This document shows positions 63,404 through 64,000 of a DNA stretch of 64,000 bases, one piece after another. A program made the translations under genes and the position numbers. The stretch's first letter is position 1; each line of letters begins with the position of its first letter. A model generated the notes under the pieces. The model ran no database searches, was not told where the DNA came from, and saw only the letters and a list, made by a program, of their open reading frames with translations. Source of the stretch: a virus; IMG/VR virus record IMGVR_UViG_3300032334_001019, positions 1-64,000 of that record; one strand, 5' to 3'.

Positions 63404-63612
63404 GAGTTTACTCCTTTGTTGTTGTTGAGATTTAAGTATAACAGGATGGGCTGACAAATGCAAATCGGGATAGTTAAACATGGGCAATTTGGACATGGGA
63501 AAAGTTTGACTGATCATAACGGCGTGTCGACTTGACAGGGGACGTGGCAAAATTTTGCAGGGATTGAAGGAGCAGTTTTAAAACATGCTTAGGTTTTATT
63601 AGTAGCCCCCTA
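63404..63612. other. Intergenic region with promoter and repeats
   Basis: No gene seen. It holds the DUF932 promoter, two ACATGGG copies (15 bases apart, in ACATGGGCAATTTGGACATGGG, shown as positions 63478-63499), and a GC-rich block near 63516-63540. Probably a control region. Confidence 0.4.
63435..63440 (-). promoter_or_regulatory. TATACT -10 box of DUF932 gene
   Basis: Minus-strand TATACT with a TTTGCA 18 bases further upstream; leader of about 25 bases before the ATG at 63403. Confidence 0.5.
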
Positions 63613-64000
63613 CTAAATATCGATACGGTCAACACTGGATGATAAATAAGTTACACCCTGTGGTTCTGATACAGAATCAAAATCAATGTCATGAATTAAA
63701 TTCATTGCTGATTCTTCATCTCGTGCATTGACTGTAATTGAATATTGAACTGTAACTTCTAGTTCAAATTCTTTTGATAATTCAAATCCGCAAATATCTG
63801 CAATTGATTGAGCAGTGTCTTCATCAATGGTACCAAATTCCATTGCTTCCAAGGTCCACTCTTGCATTTCGCTACGCATACGGGAGCGCTCTGCAGCCTC
63901 GCCATATGAGCGCTGAGTTACTGTTTGAATGTGCTCTTCAAGTTGCTTGATACGCTCATCCTTTTGTGCAATTTGAGATTGAAGAAAATCTATTGTTGTG
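63613..64000 (-). CDS. Hypothetical coiled-coil protein (5' partial)
   Basis: The frame is open to the last base of the window, so the start lies beyond; 128 residues are visible, with an internal ATG at 63879. The visible N-terminal part (QSQIAQKDERIKQLEEHI) is a coiled coil, followed by an acidic domain with VTVQYSITVNARDEESAM. The latter resembles a small phage family with a beta-alpha repeat. Unknown function. Confidence 0.6.
   Translation of the reverse strand, partial: TTIDFLQSQIAQKDERIKQLEEHIQTVTQRSYGEAAERSRMRSEMQEWTLEAMEFGTIDEDTAQSIADICGFELSKEFELEVTVQYSITVNARDEESAMNLIHDIDFDSVSEPQGVTYLSSSVDRIDI

Noticed and set aside
63404-63550. N-terminal extension of the DUF932 protein
   Set aside because: The ATG at 63403 has an AAAGGAG site and begins the conserved region; the extension covers the promoter.
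1-64000. Integrase, excision/attachment sites or a diversity-generating retroelement
   Set aside because: No tyrosine or serine recombinase, no reverse transcriptase and no template/variable repeat pair could be seen; the missing genome parts may still hold them.

Overview
The window is a contiguous piece of a large AT-rich double-stranded DNA phage genome: tail genes, a full replication set, both terminase subunits, lysis genes and six tRNAs, with almost no intergenic space. Three things point to an actinobacterial host: a WhiB-family [4Fe-4S] regulator, a DUF7455-like protein, and a promoter layout typical of leaderless mRNAs. The low GC, the secreted Ala-rich surface protein and the WhiB gene together suggest a virus of low-GC freshwater actinobacteria (acI/Nanopelagicales type). 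This is inference; no database search was possible. No integrase, reverse transcriptase or CRISPR array was found. Genes are open at both window ends, so the genome continues on both sides.

Layout. 1-4.7 kb: tail/fibre genes on the plus strand. 4.9-18.1 kb: replication and recombination (DnaB-like helicase, primase, ssDNA-binding protein, DnaE polymerase, UvsX/RecA, resolvase-like nucleases, Cas4-like nuclease, RuvC), interrupted by four tandem 2-oxoglutarate/Fe(II) oxygenase-like genes (13.0-15.7 kb). 18.1-20.4 kb: terminase. 20.4-26.8 kb: secreted and surface proteins (Ig-like/coiled coil, PA14/Pro-rich, subtilisin-like protease), holin-like proteins, an RsmI-like methyltransferase and a proteasome/HslV-like peptidase. 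26.8-27.0 kb: tRNA-Asn and tRNA-Asp. 27-45 kb: accessory metabolism (three related DUF6065-like proteins, glycosyltransferases, two more 2OG oxygenases, SGNH hydrolase, carbamoyltransferase, CHAP endolysin, APS-kinase/nucleotidyltransferase fusion, tryptophan-halogenase-like enzyme, SNase, WhiB, two GT61 enzymes, HAD-nucleotidyltransferase, GDPD-like protein, small membrane proteins).

45.4-49.1 kb is a mixed zone. It has a bidirectional terminator, a seventh oxygenase on the minus strand, a divergent promoter, Hsp20, a candidate structured RNA, a Dps-like protein and a thioredoxin. 49.1-64 kb is an almost entirely minus-strand block: a second RsmI-like enzyme, SGNH, methyltransferase, sulfotransferase, CDGSH protein, four tRNAs, three short sulfotransferase-like proteins, a luciferase-like monooxygenase, and about twenty very small genes, many with zinc-ribbon cysteines. 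A repeat-rich 0.7 kb stretch (58.8-59.6 kb) interrupts it.

Two themes stand out. First, many genes on both strands have a TATAAT/TATACT (TAnnnT) hexamer ending 6-7 bases before the ATG, so the transcript would begin at or next to the start codon; this settled several starts and revealed small genes. Second, the phage carries an unusually rich tailoring kit: seven 2OG oxygenases, a halogenase, four sulfotransferase-like proteins with a possible PAPS-forming kinase, a carbamoyltransferase, two SGNH hydrolases, glycosyltransferases, methyltransferases and a flavin monooxygenase. The targets are unknown; host envelope glycans, virion glycans or a small molecule are all possible.
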